The notes under the pieces are model-generated. The model ran no database searches. It saw nothing but the letters and a program-made list of their open reading frames with translations, and was not told where the DNA came from. Position numbers and translations under genes: made by a program. 64,000 nucleotides of DNA from DTU064 sp045588245 (GTDB lineage: Bacteria; Bacillota; Clostridia; Oscillospirales; CAG-272). Positions 7,683-15,648 of the stretch are shown here, in pieces. Position 1 is the stretch's first letter. Every line of letters starts with the position of its first letter. The stretch lies in the NCBI GenBank assembly GCA_045588245.1, contig JAZNDW010000043.1, positions 1-64,000 on the forward strand, written 5' to 3'.

Positions 7683-8297
7683 ATGGCAAATAAAGTTATC
7701 ACAATTGCAAGACAGTACGGTGCATCGGGACGCTTCACGGGCGAGCTTTTGTCTGAGCTTCTCGGCATTCCGTGCTACGACAGAGAGCTTATAACGATGT
7801 CGGTCGATAAAAGCGGAATGAAAGAGGACATCATCGAAAATTTTGATGAAAAGTCGCAGTCGAGTCTTTTATATACGCTCGCGGTCGGCTCTGTTGAATA
7901 CAGCGCCGTCACGATGCCTTATAATATGCCCATCAGCGATAAGCTTTTTATTCACCAGTCCAATATCATAAGAGAACTTGCCGACAGATCTCCGTGCATC
8001 ATCGTCGGACGCTGTGCCGACTATGTTCTGCGCGAGCACAAGAAGAAGATTTCGGTGTTCCTCGAAGCAGATCTGAACGCGCGCGCCGAAAGAGTGGCGA
8101 ACCGCCACGGCATCCCGCTTGCAAAAGCGCAGGATCTGTGCATCAAAACAGATAAGAAGCGTGCCGCATACTACAGCCACTATACCGGCAGAAAATGGGG
8201 ACGCGCAGACGGCTACGACCTCGTTATCAACACGACGGCGATCGACGCGAAGGGTGCCGCTGCCGTTATAAAGGCGTATTGGGACGCACTTGACTAA
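7683..8297 (+). CDS. Cytidylate kinase-like family protein
   Basis: This 204-aa P-loop protein resembles the cytidylate-kinase-like family (Cytidylate_kin2), which is common and mostly uncharacterised in Clostridia. The nucleotide-binding start is ITIARQYGASGRFTGELLSELLGIPCYDREL; PCIIVGRCADYVL and a LID-like region with TDKKRAAYYSHYTGRKWG follow. It is not the essential cmk, whose loop reads GPAGAGKST. ATG 7683 is preceded by AAGGGCGGG. It lies 35 bp after the transferase, possibly in the same transcript, and is closed by a hairpin terminator. Substrate unknown. Confidence 0.82.
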   Translation: MANKVITIARQYGASGRFTGELLSELLGIPCYDRELITMSVDKSGMKEDIIENFDEKSQSSLLYTLAVGSVEYSAVTMPYNMPISDKLFIHQSNIIRELADRSPCIIVGRCADYVLREHKKKISVFLEADLNARAERVANRHGIPLAKAQDLCIKTDKKRAAYYSHYTGRKWGRADGYDLVINTTAIDAKGAAAVIKAYWDALD

Positions 8298-8309
8298 AAA
8301 ACGTCAAAA

Positions 8310-8341
8310 GCCTCGGGGAGGATCCTTCCCGAGGCACTTTT
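8310..8341 (+). terminator. Terminator after the kinase-like gene
   Basis: GCCTCGGGGAG, GATC loop, CTTCCCGAGGC (one G-U pair), then ACTTTTG. The stem is strong and the T tail short. Confidence 0.7.
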
Positions 8342-8351
8342 GTGAGGGAAT

Positions 8352-9197
8352 ATGAAAATGAATTTACGCTTCGCGATCTCTGTTTCGGTGCTCGTGTGCG
8401 TCATTTTTGCGCTTGGCGGATGTGGACGTGCCTCCGATCCGTACGGCGAGGGGCTGCGTGTATATTTTTTCAATGTCGGTCAAGGAGACGCCGCGCTTGC
8501 CGTGAGTGAGGACGGCGTGATCCTTTTCGACGCAGGGACGAACGAAAACGAAGAGAGGCTCATCGCGTACATTGAACGGCTCGGGATAAAGAGCATCGAC
8601 TGTATGGTGCTATCTCATCCGCACGACGATCACATCGGCGGCGCGGATGCTGTGATCGAGACGTTTGACGTCGAGACTGTCATCATGCCGGACATTGAGG
8701 CGGACGAAAAAAGCTATTACGAGCTGCTCGGATGTATCGCGGACGAGAATTGTACCGTCTGCGAAGCTTACGAGGGGAATGTATGGCAGTTTGGGGACAT
8801 GAGCGTCACGGTGTTGTCACCGTGGACGCAGTTCGGAGACGCAAACCTTGACGGCGCCGTCGTAAGGCTCCATTACGGGGAAACGTCGTTCCTTTTCACG
8901 GGTGACTGTGAGGGTGAAGCGGAGGCGCTTCTGACCGAACGTGCCGCCGACGCGCTCGATTGCGACGTGCTCAAGGTCGGACACCACGGGTCGGATAATG
9001 CGTCGTCAGACGCATTTCTCGGTGCTGTGTCGCCGCAGATTGCCGTCATTTCATGCGGCGAATATAACGAATACGGTCATCCGCACATAAACGTACTGTC
9101 GCGCCTTGCGTCGTGCGGTGCCACGGTCGCGCGGACTGACCGCGACGGCACCGTTACTGTCGAATCGGACGGAGTGACGGTGCGTATAGTGGAATGA
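8352..9197 (+). CDS. ComEC/Rec2-like metallo-beta-lactamase-fold lipoprotein
   Basis: This 281-aa secreted lipoprotein carries a signal peptide ending in the lipobox LGGC, so it should be anchored outside the membrane. The domain is a metallo-beta-lactamase fold of the ComEC C-terminal kind: VYFFNVGQGDAAL, the zinc motif SHPHDDHIGG, FTGDCEGEAE and KVGHHGSDNASS. Such stand-alone proteins are thought to be hydrolases, perhaps nucleases or phosphodiesterases; the substrate is unknown. The competence-channel membrane domain of ComEC is absent. The SD is GAGGG. It is flanked by terminators on both sides and so is monocistronic. Confidence 0.85.
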   Translation: MKMNLRFAISVSVLVCVIFALGGCGRASDPYGEGLRVYFFNVGQGDAALAVSEDGVILFDAGTNENEERLIAYIERLGIKSIDCMVLSHPHDDHIGGADAVIETFDVETVIMPDIEADEKSYYELLGCIADENCTVCEAYEGNVWQFGDMSVTVLSPWTQFGDANLDGAVVRLHYGETSFLFTGDCEGEAEALLTERAADALDCDVLKVGHHGSDNASSDAFLGAVSPQIAVISCGEYNEYGHPHINVLSRLASCGATVARTDRDGTVTVESDGVTVRIVE

Positions 9198-9203
9198 TAT
9201 GAA

Positions 9204-9238
9204 AAAATGTCGGAAGCGTTGATAGCTTCCGACATTTT
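9204..9238. terminator. Bidirectional terminator between convergent genes
   Basis: AAAATGTCGGAAGC / GCTTCCGACATTTT stem between the MBL gene (plus) and the GH2 gene (minus), with A and T runs on both sides. Confidence 0.85.
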
Positions 9239-9246
9239 AGTTTAAT

Positions 9247-11592
9247 TTACTTGAATCTTACCTTAACCTCGCGCGAAAACTCTGGCGCGTCCTTGACGTC
9301 GAGATGTATCGACGCAGTCTTTCCCGCTTCTCCGCGGACGTAAACGATAAGGTGTCCGTTGTTGAACGTTCTGTGAGGCTCGCCGTACGGGGTGAGGTCG
9401 GCACCGTCGCCGTTCTCAATTCCCATAAGCTCGCCGCCAAGTACGGTGACGTAAACGTCTGGACGGTGAGCGTCTTTTTGTCCCGAGGAAATACCGAAAA
9501 ATCCGTTGTTGACGGCATTCGTTACGGGGAGTCCGTCGTCATCGAACAGACGAAGCTCAAGCTGACATACGGAGTCTTTGATCTCGGAAACACCGTCGAG
9601 CACCTCGGCGTCCCAAACCTCGGCAGTCATGCTTGCGGGAGCTCCCGACTTTATCATGCGAACGTCGAGACAGCCTCCGTCCGCGTCGCGGATGACGGCG
9701 CGATAGTCCGCGTTGGGCGATTCGGAGGAAATATCCCAGCGGCAGACGTAGTTTTCAGCGGTAACGGTGCCGAGCGAGCGATCGCCGATGAACAACTCCG
9801 CTTCGACTGCGTTCGTGAAGCAGAAGGCTTCGGGCGTGCGCGGCGGGCGGTTCGGGTTGCGGCGTATACCCTCACGCGGGAAGAATGTGTGCAGATACCC
9901 TTCAAGCGCGCCGTCGCACCACATGATGCGTCGCTGATAGTAGCGCATCGTTTCAAAGCCCGCAAGGTCAAGTAGGCCGGGGGACGACGAGCGGATGGGC
10001 CATCCGTGCGCCTCGCCGAGGTAATCTATACCCGTCCAGAGGAACTGTCCGCAAATGTATTCCTTGTCGCGAACGTGGATCCACGCACGCGCATCGTGGC
10101 TGTTTTCCGAGCCGTAGAGGAAGGCTTTCGGGAACTCGGCGTGATGCTCGTCGTAGAACTGCTCTTTATAGTTGTAGCCTGCAACATCAAGCGCCTGCAT
10201 ATATCCGATTCGGACAGACATTTCGGGATATGCGAGTGCGGCTGTGACGGGGCGCGTTGTGTCGACTTCCTTTACCCATTTGACAAGACGCTCCGCAATC
10301 TTTGTCAGGCGTCTGCAGTCGGGACGGTTTTGGTCGTAGCGGCGTTCTTCCTCGCTCTTTCCTGCGTCGTTGTTGCCAGTCATCGTGTCAAATTCGGGAT
10401 AAACGTACGGGTCGTTCGGGTAATCGACTTCGTTACCGATGCTCCACATGATAACGCACGGGTGGTTGCGGTCGCGGAGCACCATCGTTTTAAGGTCGCA
10501 TTCGCCCCACTCGATGAAGTCCTCGTAGTAACCGTTAAGCTTCGGCGGACGGACGTTGTGACCCTGCCACCATTTGTTTTTCGGAGCCTCCCATTCGTCG
10601 AAGGCTTCGTCCATGACGTACAGACCAAGCTCGTCGCACAGATCGAGAAGCGCAGGATCGGGAGGATTGTGGCTCGTGCGGACGGCGTTACAGCCGCAGG
10701 ACATGAGCTTATTTAGACGGCGGCGCCATACCTCGGGCGGTACAGCCGCACCGAGCGTGCCCGCATCGTGATGCACGCAAACGCCGAGCAGCTTCGTGTG
10801 CTTACCGTTACAGAAGAATCCGTGATCTGGGTCGAAACGCAAGTCGCGGATACCGAAGCGTGTGTTGAGCGAGTCTGTGACCTCGTCGTTCTTTATAACT
10901 TCGGTTATGAGCGTGTAAAGATAAGGATGACCGAATTCCCAGAGCTCAGGAGAATCTATCGTCACGCTTGAATCGGCGCCCGTGAGAACGGCAACTGTGT
11001 TGCCATCGGCATCGACGATGCTGTTTCTGATCTCGCCTTCGCCAACAATGGACGTTTTAACGTCGATTATGGCAGACTTTGCTGTAACGTCGCGCGACGT
11101 TACGAACACGCCGAAATCGTCGATGTAGGGCTCGCCCGTAACGGTGACGTAAACGGGGCGTGTGATGCCCGAGCCCGTGTACCAACGGGAGTCGGCGGTT
11201 TCGGTGTGGCGGACCTCAACGCTGATCTCGTTGTCGCCGTCGGGGGATAAAAACTCTGTGATGTCGTATGTGAACGTGCTGTACCCGAAGGGGCGTTTGC
11301 CGAGGTAGTTGGAGTTACACCACACCTTTGAGTTGTTGTAAACGCCCTCGAAGGTGATGCGGACGTGCTGACCTTTTTTCGGCTTGCAGTTAAAGCGAGT
11401 GCGATACCAGCCTACGCCTCCGCAAACGTAGCCCGTGCCGCTTGAGTTTTCTTTTGAAAAGCCGCGGCTTATCGCCCAGTCGTGTGGAACGTGAACCGTT
11501 TCCCAGCCGCGCTCGTCGCCGCCGCGGTACCAGCCGTCGGTCACCTCGCCGAGGTGAAAGCGCCAGCTTGACAGATTAATAACTTCTCTCAT
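9247..11592 (-). CDS. Glycoside hydrolase family 2 (beta-galactosidase-like)
   Basis: This 781-aa retaining glycosidase lacks a signal peptide and so is probably cytoplasmic. The order is an N-terminal sugar-binding jelly roll (WRFHLGEVTDGW...VPHDWAISRGFSKENSSGTGYVCGGVGWYR), an Ig-like domain, the TIM barrel, and C-terminal beta domains. In the barrel I see NAVRTSHNPPDPALLDLCDELGLYVMDEAFDEW, the acid/base Glu in MWSIGNEVDYPND and the likely nucleophile in YGSENSHDAR. ATG 11592 is chosen because GGAGGAG lies 5 nt upstream; an in-frame extension to 11640 has no SD. The promoter is at 11631-11660. Galactosidase is the likeliest activity, but GH2 glucuronidases and mannosidases share these motifs. 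Confidence 0.88.
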   Translation of the reverse strand: MREVINLSSWRFHLGEVTDGWYRGGDERGWETVHVPHDWAISRGFSKENSSGTGYVCGGVGWYRTRFNCKPKKGQHVRITFEGVYNNSKVWCNSNYLGKRPFGYSTFTYDITEFLSPDGDNEISVEVRHTETADSRWYTGSGITRPVYVTVTGEPYIDDFGVFVTSRDVTAKSAIIDVKTSIVGEGEIRNSIVDADGNTVAVLTGADSSVTIDSPELWEFGHPYLYTLITEVIKNDEVTDSLNTRFGIRDLRFDPDHGFFCNGKHTKLLGVCVHHDAGTLGAAVPPEVWRRRLNKLMSCGCNAVRTSHNPPDPALLDLCDELGLYVMDEAFDEWEAPKNKWWQGHNVRPPKLNGYYEDFIEWGECDLKTMVLRDRNHPCVIMWSIGNEVDYPNDPYVYPEFDTMTGNNDAGKSEEERRYDQNRPDCRRLTKIAERLVKWVKEVDTTRPVTAALAYPEMSVRIGYMQALDVAGYNYKEQFYDEHHAEFPKAFLYGSENSHDARAWIHVRDKEYICGQFLWTGIDYLGEAHGWPIRSSSPGLLDLAGFETMRYYQRRIMWCDGALEGYLHTFFPREGIRRNPNRPPRTPEAFCFTNAVEAELFIGDRSLGTVTAENYVCRWDISSESPNADYRAVIRDADGGCLDVRMIKSGAPASMTAEVWDAEVLDGVSEIKDSVCQLELRLFDDDGLPVTNAVNNGFFGISSGQKDAHRPDVYVTVLGGELMGIENGDGADLTPYGEPHRTFNNGHLIVYVRGEAGKTASIHLDVKDAPEFSREVKVRFK

Positions 11593-11630
11593 GATGCTCC
11601 TCCTGTAAATTGACAGAATTACTTTCATAC

Positions 11631-11660
11631 ATAATATCATAATAACGGTGAAAAAATCAA
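11631..11660 (-). promoter_or_regulatory. Promoter of the GH2 gene
   Basis: On the minus strand TTGATT (11655-11660) and TATTAT (11631-11636) are 18 bp apart, about 40 bp from the start codon. Confidence 0.55.
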
Positions 11661-11709
11661 CATTTTATGTCCATATTGTGTTAAATTGCGAAAAAATTAA
11701 GGCTTATAC

Positions 11710-11738
11710 TTGTAATATACGCACAAATCCGTTATAAT
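11710..11738 (+). promoter_or_regulatory. Promoter of the CotH gene
   Basis: TTGTAA at 11710-11715 and TATAAT at 11733-11738, 17-bp spacer. Confidence 0.65.
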
Positions 11739-11826
11739 AAATATAATTATGATTCAAAACTATACGTTTGTGCGGATACCTTCTGTTTGCACTCGACGTA
11801 AAGTTGCTTTTTTGGAGATTACGATC

Positions 11827-14800
11827 ATGAATTACACCTGCATCGCTTGCTTTATTAAACGATTCCGAACTGTATACGCGGTTTTGCTTGCGTCACTGCT
11901 TTTGATGATGCTTACGTCATGTAACGATAACGGCGGAGTTAACTTTCCCGATATCACAGATACCGACGAAGTTTCAACGGAAGAGGAAACGACGGAGGCG
12001 GTTACGGAATACGTACCCGAAATGGACGAAGATGCAGACCGACTTGACGGCATAGCCATAAAATCTGCGGAGGATCTTGCGAAGATAGGCGTTGACAAGA
12101 ATTATCCGCTTAACGGTGACTACGTCCTCGTTATTGATATTGATCTGTCGGGATTCGACAGCTGGACTCCTATCGGCAGAACGCCTGACAGCGGAGCGTT
12201 CAGCGGTGAAGGCGTTTTCACGGGCACATTTGACGGCAGAAACCACACTATCAGCGGACTTTGCATCGAAGAGACCATAAACGAAAATTCTTTCTGGGGT
12301 CTGTTCGGCACAGTCGGAAGCCGCAATAAGAACGATCCTGCCGTTATTAAGAATATCGTGCTGAAGGGCGTTAAGATAAAGCTTTCCTCAACGGCTGCCA
12401 CGGGTGTAGGTTCGCTTGCGGGGCAGGTCAACGGATATGCAGAAATTTCGAGTATCTCTCTTTTATCGGGCTCGGTTGAGTTTTCGGGGTCGGGAAGTCT
12501 TGGTGTCGGCGGCTTGATCGGTCAGTGCAGAACTCAGAAGACGGGCAGCATTTCAAATAACGGCGTTACTGTTGAGAATATTTTCAGTAATGTTACGGTA
12601 ACGGCGGAAAACGCCGCGTGGGATACCTGCGGCGGCATCATCGGCAGAATCAGAGATAGCGAGCTTGGTTCTTTAAGATATGTCGTTTTAATAGCTGACG
12701 TTCTTTTTGAAGGTAATAAGGGCTGTGCCATCGCCTCGGGCGATAACGGCGCCAAGATCCGCGACGCACTCTATTTTTACTCCAGATGCGGAAAGTCGCG
12801 TGACGGAATCGGTGAATCTGTTTCATTGGAACAGCTTACAAATGCGTCGTTGTCCCTTTCGGGACTGTGGACGGTGCAAAGCGGATTTTATCCGCTTATC
12901 ACTGACGTTATGGAAAGCCCTTCGTTTACCATCATGGATCTCTCAACAATACGCTTTTATCAAAACGAAACGATCGATAAGGTCAAAAACAATTTCACGT
13001 TGCCGTCAAGCGTTGCGGGGATCAGTATTTCCTGGACTTCGGACAACCCTGATGTTATTGACGTTTCGGGCGGAACCGCAAAAGTAAAACAGCCTGAGGA
13101 AGGCTTCGTTGACGTAAAGCTGACGGCAGTAAGCGGAGCGTACACTGAGATATATACCGTCCGAGTCGTTTCGTCTAAGACGGGATACTTCGTTACGGAC
13201 TATATCGTAGCAGGAGAGCCTATCGAGGTTGCGGGCTATCCCGAAGACGCGACATTCAAATGGATCATCACCGATATGACGACGGGCACGTCGCAGATAA
13301 AACGCACCGACAAGCCCTCGCTTACGCTTACCGAAGCAGACGTTGAAAGCTATATTACTGTTCAGTGCGACGGGTACGACGACATATCAATGTATTATAG
13401 CTATCTGCCCATCATCTATATGACGTCCGATAAAAAATATGCGGCAGTCCCTGCAGGCCAGTACGTTGACGTTGAGATGAAGATCTGCGCTTCCGATGAA
13501 TATTCGTCAGATCTACTATATTCAGGCGACGCGGAGATCAGACTCCGCGGAAATTCCACCGCGCGCCTTGCGAAAAAGCCTTTCAAGGTAAAGCTTGAAA
13601 CGAAGACGAATCTGCTTGGAATCGATGAGGAAGGTGCAAACAAGCATTGGTGCCTGATGGCAAATGGCCTTGACCCGACGCTGATGCGTAACATACTGCT
13701 GCAGGATTTCTCCTCTGCCATCGGCACGGAGGTCTATATGGGATCCGAAAGCGTCGTCCTCATTTATAACGGCGAATATAAAGGTGTATATCAGCTCACC
13801 GAGCACGTCCGCGTTGATGAAACGCGTGTAGACGTTTTCGATTGGCAGGAATACGCAGAGGAGGCCGGGGAGACGATAGCTGAAACGAAGCATCTGGCAG
13901 GCGAGATCGGATTTGCCGAGGAAACGAAGCTTGCCGAGGGCATAACGGCTGAAATGCTTAAAGATTGGTCGTGGATGTCCACAGGCGAGATCAAGTACAA
14001 ACGCGATACATACGTCTTTACCGAATGGGGATTGCCTGAGCTTCCCGAACAGACGGGCGGATTCTTGCTTGAGATGGACTTTTACAGCCAGGGCGATGCG
14101 TCGCTGATGCGTACGGAAACGGCGTATAAACAGCCGCTATACTTCAACACTCCCGAGCCGACGGGGCATGGATTCGATTCCTTTATGGAAACGCCGCTTT
14201 ATGAATATACGTACAAGTATATTCAGTCATTTGAATATGCTATCCACAGCGATGACTTCTATTTCCGCAACAGCGATCCTCAATACGTCGCAGACGTACA
14301 TAACAGATGGAGCTGGTCTTACCGTGAGGCAGATTATACGGATGACGTAAACGACGGGCTTCACTATTCGGAAATGTTCGATATGGACAGCCTTGTGAAC
14401 AACTTTATCTTCTGCGAGATAGCGATGAACTGGGACAGCATGAAGAACAGTTTCTTCGTTTACAAGGACGTTCTCGGCCTTGCAAAGATCGGACCGCAAT
14501 GGGACTTCGACTGGGCATGGGGCAACGTGCTCTGGAACGGCAACACGTGGCGTCCCGAAGAGTGGCACTGCCGCTGCACTGACTTTATGATAGAGCAGTA
14601 TTATCAGGAAGAGCAGTGGAACTGCCTTTTGATCCGCGATCCGTACTTTTTAACGAAGGTATGGGAGCGCTGGAACGAGCTGCGTGACGAGGAGATCGAC
14701 GACCTTTTGGGCGATGGCGGAATCATGGATTCATACATAGACTATTTGAGAACGGCTGCATCGGCAAACGACAAGGAATGGGCGCATAAGGTATCTTACG

Positions 14801-15231
14801 GTTACACGTTTGAGTCCGAAACGCAAAGAATGAAGGAATTTATCGCCATTCGCCTTGATTGGATGGACGCACAGTTTGCAAGCCTTGAAAAGCTTATTGA
14901 TTCGCTCGGTGTATATCATGCGTCTGAGCTGATCGAGATCGAAAACGTTTCCGTTCGCTCAAATGAAACGACTGTCACGATCTCGGTGAGTGACGTAAAT
15001 ATTGAATCCGTCACCGTTCAGCTCAACGGCACAACGATGATAGATGCGGCTGTTTCGGGCGGCAAGGCAACGGTGAAGATTTCTTCGGATCTGATCGATA
15101 CGAACGGATACAATTGCGTGACCGTATTCGCACGCGACAGCTCGGGCGAATATATCGTTGACGCTGACCACAGCGATACGGGCAATTATAACTGCATCGT
15201 TTCGAATTACTACGCATTCTCGATAAATTGA
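11827..15231 (+). CDS. Large CotH-family surface lipoprotein
   Basis: ATG 11827 begins a signal peptide ending LTSC (lipobox), giving a 1134-aa surface lipoprotein; upstream in-frame starts lack both an SD and a sensible signal. After a Glu/Thr-rich linker, residues ~90-360 look like GLUG-type beta-helix repeats (FTGTFDGRNHTISGL, SLAGQVNGYAEISS). An Ig-like region follows (ISISWTSDNPDVIDV), then the CotH domain at ~555-960: IRLRGNSTARLAKKPFKVKL, PTLMRNILLQDF, YNGEYKGVYQLTEHVR, GPQWDFDWAWGN. The C-terminus (~1035-1134) is another Ig-like module. CotH proteins include spore-coat kinases; secreted clostridial forms are attached to carbohydrate systems. The neighbouring GH2 gene fits a glycan-related role. 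Kinase activity is not shown by the sequence. Confidence 0.85.
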   Translation: MNYTCIACFIKRFRTVYAVLLASLLLMMLTSCNDNGGVNFPDITDTDEVSTEEETTEAVTEYVPEMDEDADRLDGIAIKSAEDLAKIGVDKNYPLNGDYVLVIDIDLSGFDSWTPIGRTPDSGAFSGEGVFTGTFDGRNHTISGLCIEETINENSFWGLFGTVGSRNKNDPAVIKNIVLKGVKIKLSSTAATGVGSLAGQVNGYAEISSISLLSGSVEFSGSGSLGVGGLIGQCRTQKTGSISNNGVTVENIFSNVTVTAENAAWDTCGGIIGRIRDSELGSLRYVVLIADVLFEGNKGCAIASGDNGAKIRDALYFYSRCGKSRDGIGESVSLEQLTNASLSLSGLWTVQSGFYPLITDVMESPSFTIMDLSTIRFYQNETIDKVKNNFTLPSSVAGISISWTSDNPDVIDVSGGTAKVKQPEEGFVDVKLTAVSGAYTEIYTVRVVSSKTGYFVTDYIVAGEPIEVAGYPEDATFKWIITDMTTGTSQIKRTDKPSLTLTEADVESYITVQCDGYDDISMYYSYLPIIYMTSDKKYAAVPAGQYVDVEMKICASDEYSSDLLYSGDAEIRLRGNSTARLAKKPFKVKLETKTNLLGIDEEGANKHWCLMANGLDPTLMRNILLQDFSSAIGTEVYMGSESVVLIYNGEYKGVYQLTEHVRVDETRVDVFDWQEYAEEAGETIAETKHLAGEIGFAEETKLAEGITAEMLKDWSWMSTGEIKYKRDTYVFTEWGLPELPEQTGGFLLEMDFYSQGDASLMRTETAYKQPLYFNTPEPTGHGFDSFMETPLYEYTYKYIQSFEYAIHSDDFYFRNSDPQYVADVHNRWSWSYREADYTDDVNDGLHYSEMFDMDSLVNNFIFCEIAMNWDSMKNSFFVYKDVLGLAKIGPQWDFDWAWGNVLWNGNTWRPEEWHCRCTDFMIEQYYQEEQWNCLLIRDPYFLTKVWERWNELRDEEIDDLLGDGGIMDSYIDYLRTAASANDKEWAHKVSYGYTFESETQRMKEFIAIRLDWMDAQFASLEKLIDSLGVYHASELIEIENVSVRSNETTVTISVSDVNIESVTVQLNGTTMIDAAVSGGKATVKISSDLIDTNGYNCVTVFARDSSGEYIVDADHSDTGNYNCIVSNYYAFSIN

Positions 15232-15251
15232 GATTATCAAATCAAACGAAA

Positions 15252-15287
15252 AGGGGCGCACCTGCGGTGCGCCCCTGTCTTTTTTTG
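15252..15287 (+). terminator. Terminator after the CotH gene
   Basis: AGGGGCGCACC, TGC loop, GGTGCGCCCCT, then GTCTTTTTTT: an 11-bp stem with a T-run. Confidence 0.92.
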
Positions 15288-15388
15288 TGCGGAATCGTAT
15301 GCAGACCGCTGATCACGGAAGCGATACCGCTACGAACACGTATAAACAAAATACAGCTAAAAACTGTGAATAAAAATTCAAAAAACTG

Positions 15389-15417
15389 TTTACAAGAGGG
15401 GTAATTTGTGATAGAAT
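15389..15417 (+). promoter_or_regulatory. Promoter of the Tyr leader/SSS symporter unit
   Basis: TTTACA at 15389-15394 and TAGAAT at 15412-15417 with a 17-bp spacer, about 30 bp before the leader peptide start. Confidence 0.65.
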
Positions 15418-15448
15418 AAGCGCAACCAATAAATCGGAGAATGGCTAT

Positions 15449-15514
15449 ATGACAAAAAGACTCGGATATTATGCTTATTATTACCGCGCTTATTACGTAA
15501 GCGGGGTTTTGTGA
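15449..15514 (+). CDS. Tyr-rich leader peptide
   Basis: A 21-codon ORF begins MTKRLGYYAYYYRAYY and ends VSGVL; seven of the 21 residues are tyrosine, clustered at positions 7-16. ATG 15449 has an SD (CGGAGA) 8 nt upstream and a promoter just before. It is followed at once by alternative stem partners and a terminator at 15562-15601. This is the layout of ribosome-mediated attenuation: slow translation at Tyr codons when Tyr-tRNA is scarce would disrupt the terminator. The stop codon overlaps GTGAGCG (15511-15517), which can pair with CGCTCAC (15571-15577) in the terminator. Confidence 0.8.
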   Translation: MTKRLGYYAYYYRAYYVSGVL

Positions 15515-15561
15515 GCGTGCGTTCGGATCAGGTCAGTTTACCCAAAAACCGATAATGCGGA

Positions 15562-15601
15562 AAGCCGCGGCGCTCACGTGCCGGGGCTTATTTTATTTTC
15601 T
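15562..15601 (+). terminator. Attenuator terminator before the SSS symporter
   Basis: AAGCCGCGGC (15562-15571) pairs with GCCGGGGCTT (15580-15589) with one mismatch and an 8-nt loop, followed by ATTTTATTTTCT. An upstream segment, GTGAGCG at 15511-15517, is complementary to CGCTCAC at 15571-15577 and could compete. Confidence 0.75.
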
Positions 15602-15614
15602 CATTTTTATTAGC

Positions 15615-15648
15615 GCCGCCATGCGGCGGCAGAATGGAGAATGTTATG
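15615..15648 (+). promoter_or_regulatory. Hairpin-SD start element
   Basis: GCCGCC, ATGC loop, GGCGGC, then AGAATGGAGAATGTTATG. The SD and start follow directly on the stem. The same arrangement recurs at 52766-52798 and, in weaker form, before the DUF2284 gene. Confidence 0.6.

Noticed and set aside
7683..8297. Essential cytidylate kinase cmk
   Set aside because: The P-loop region reads IARQYGASGR rather than the cmk GPAGxGKST; it belongs to the cytidylate-kinase-like group.
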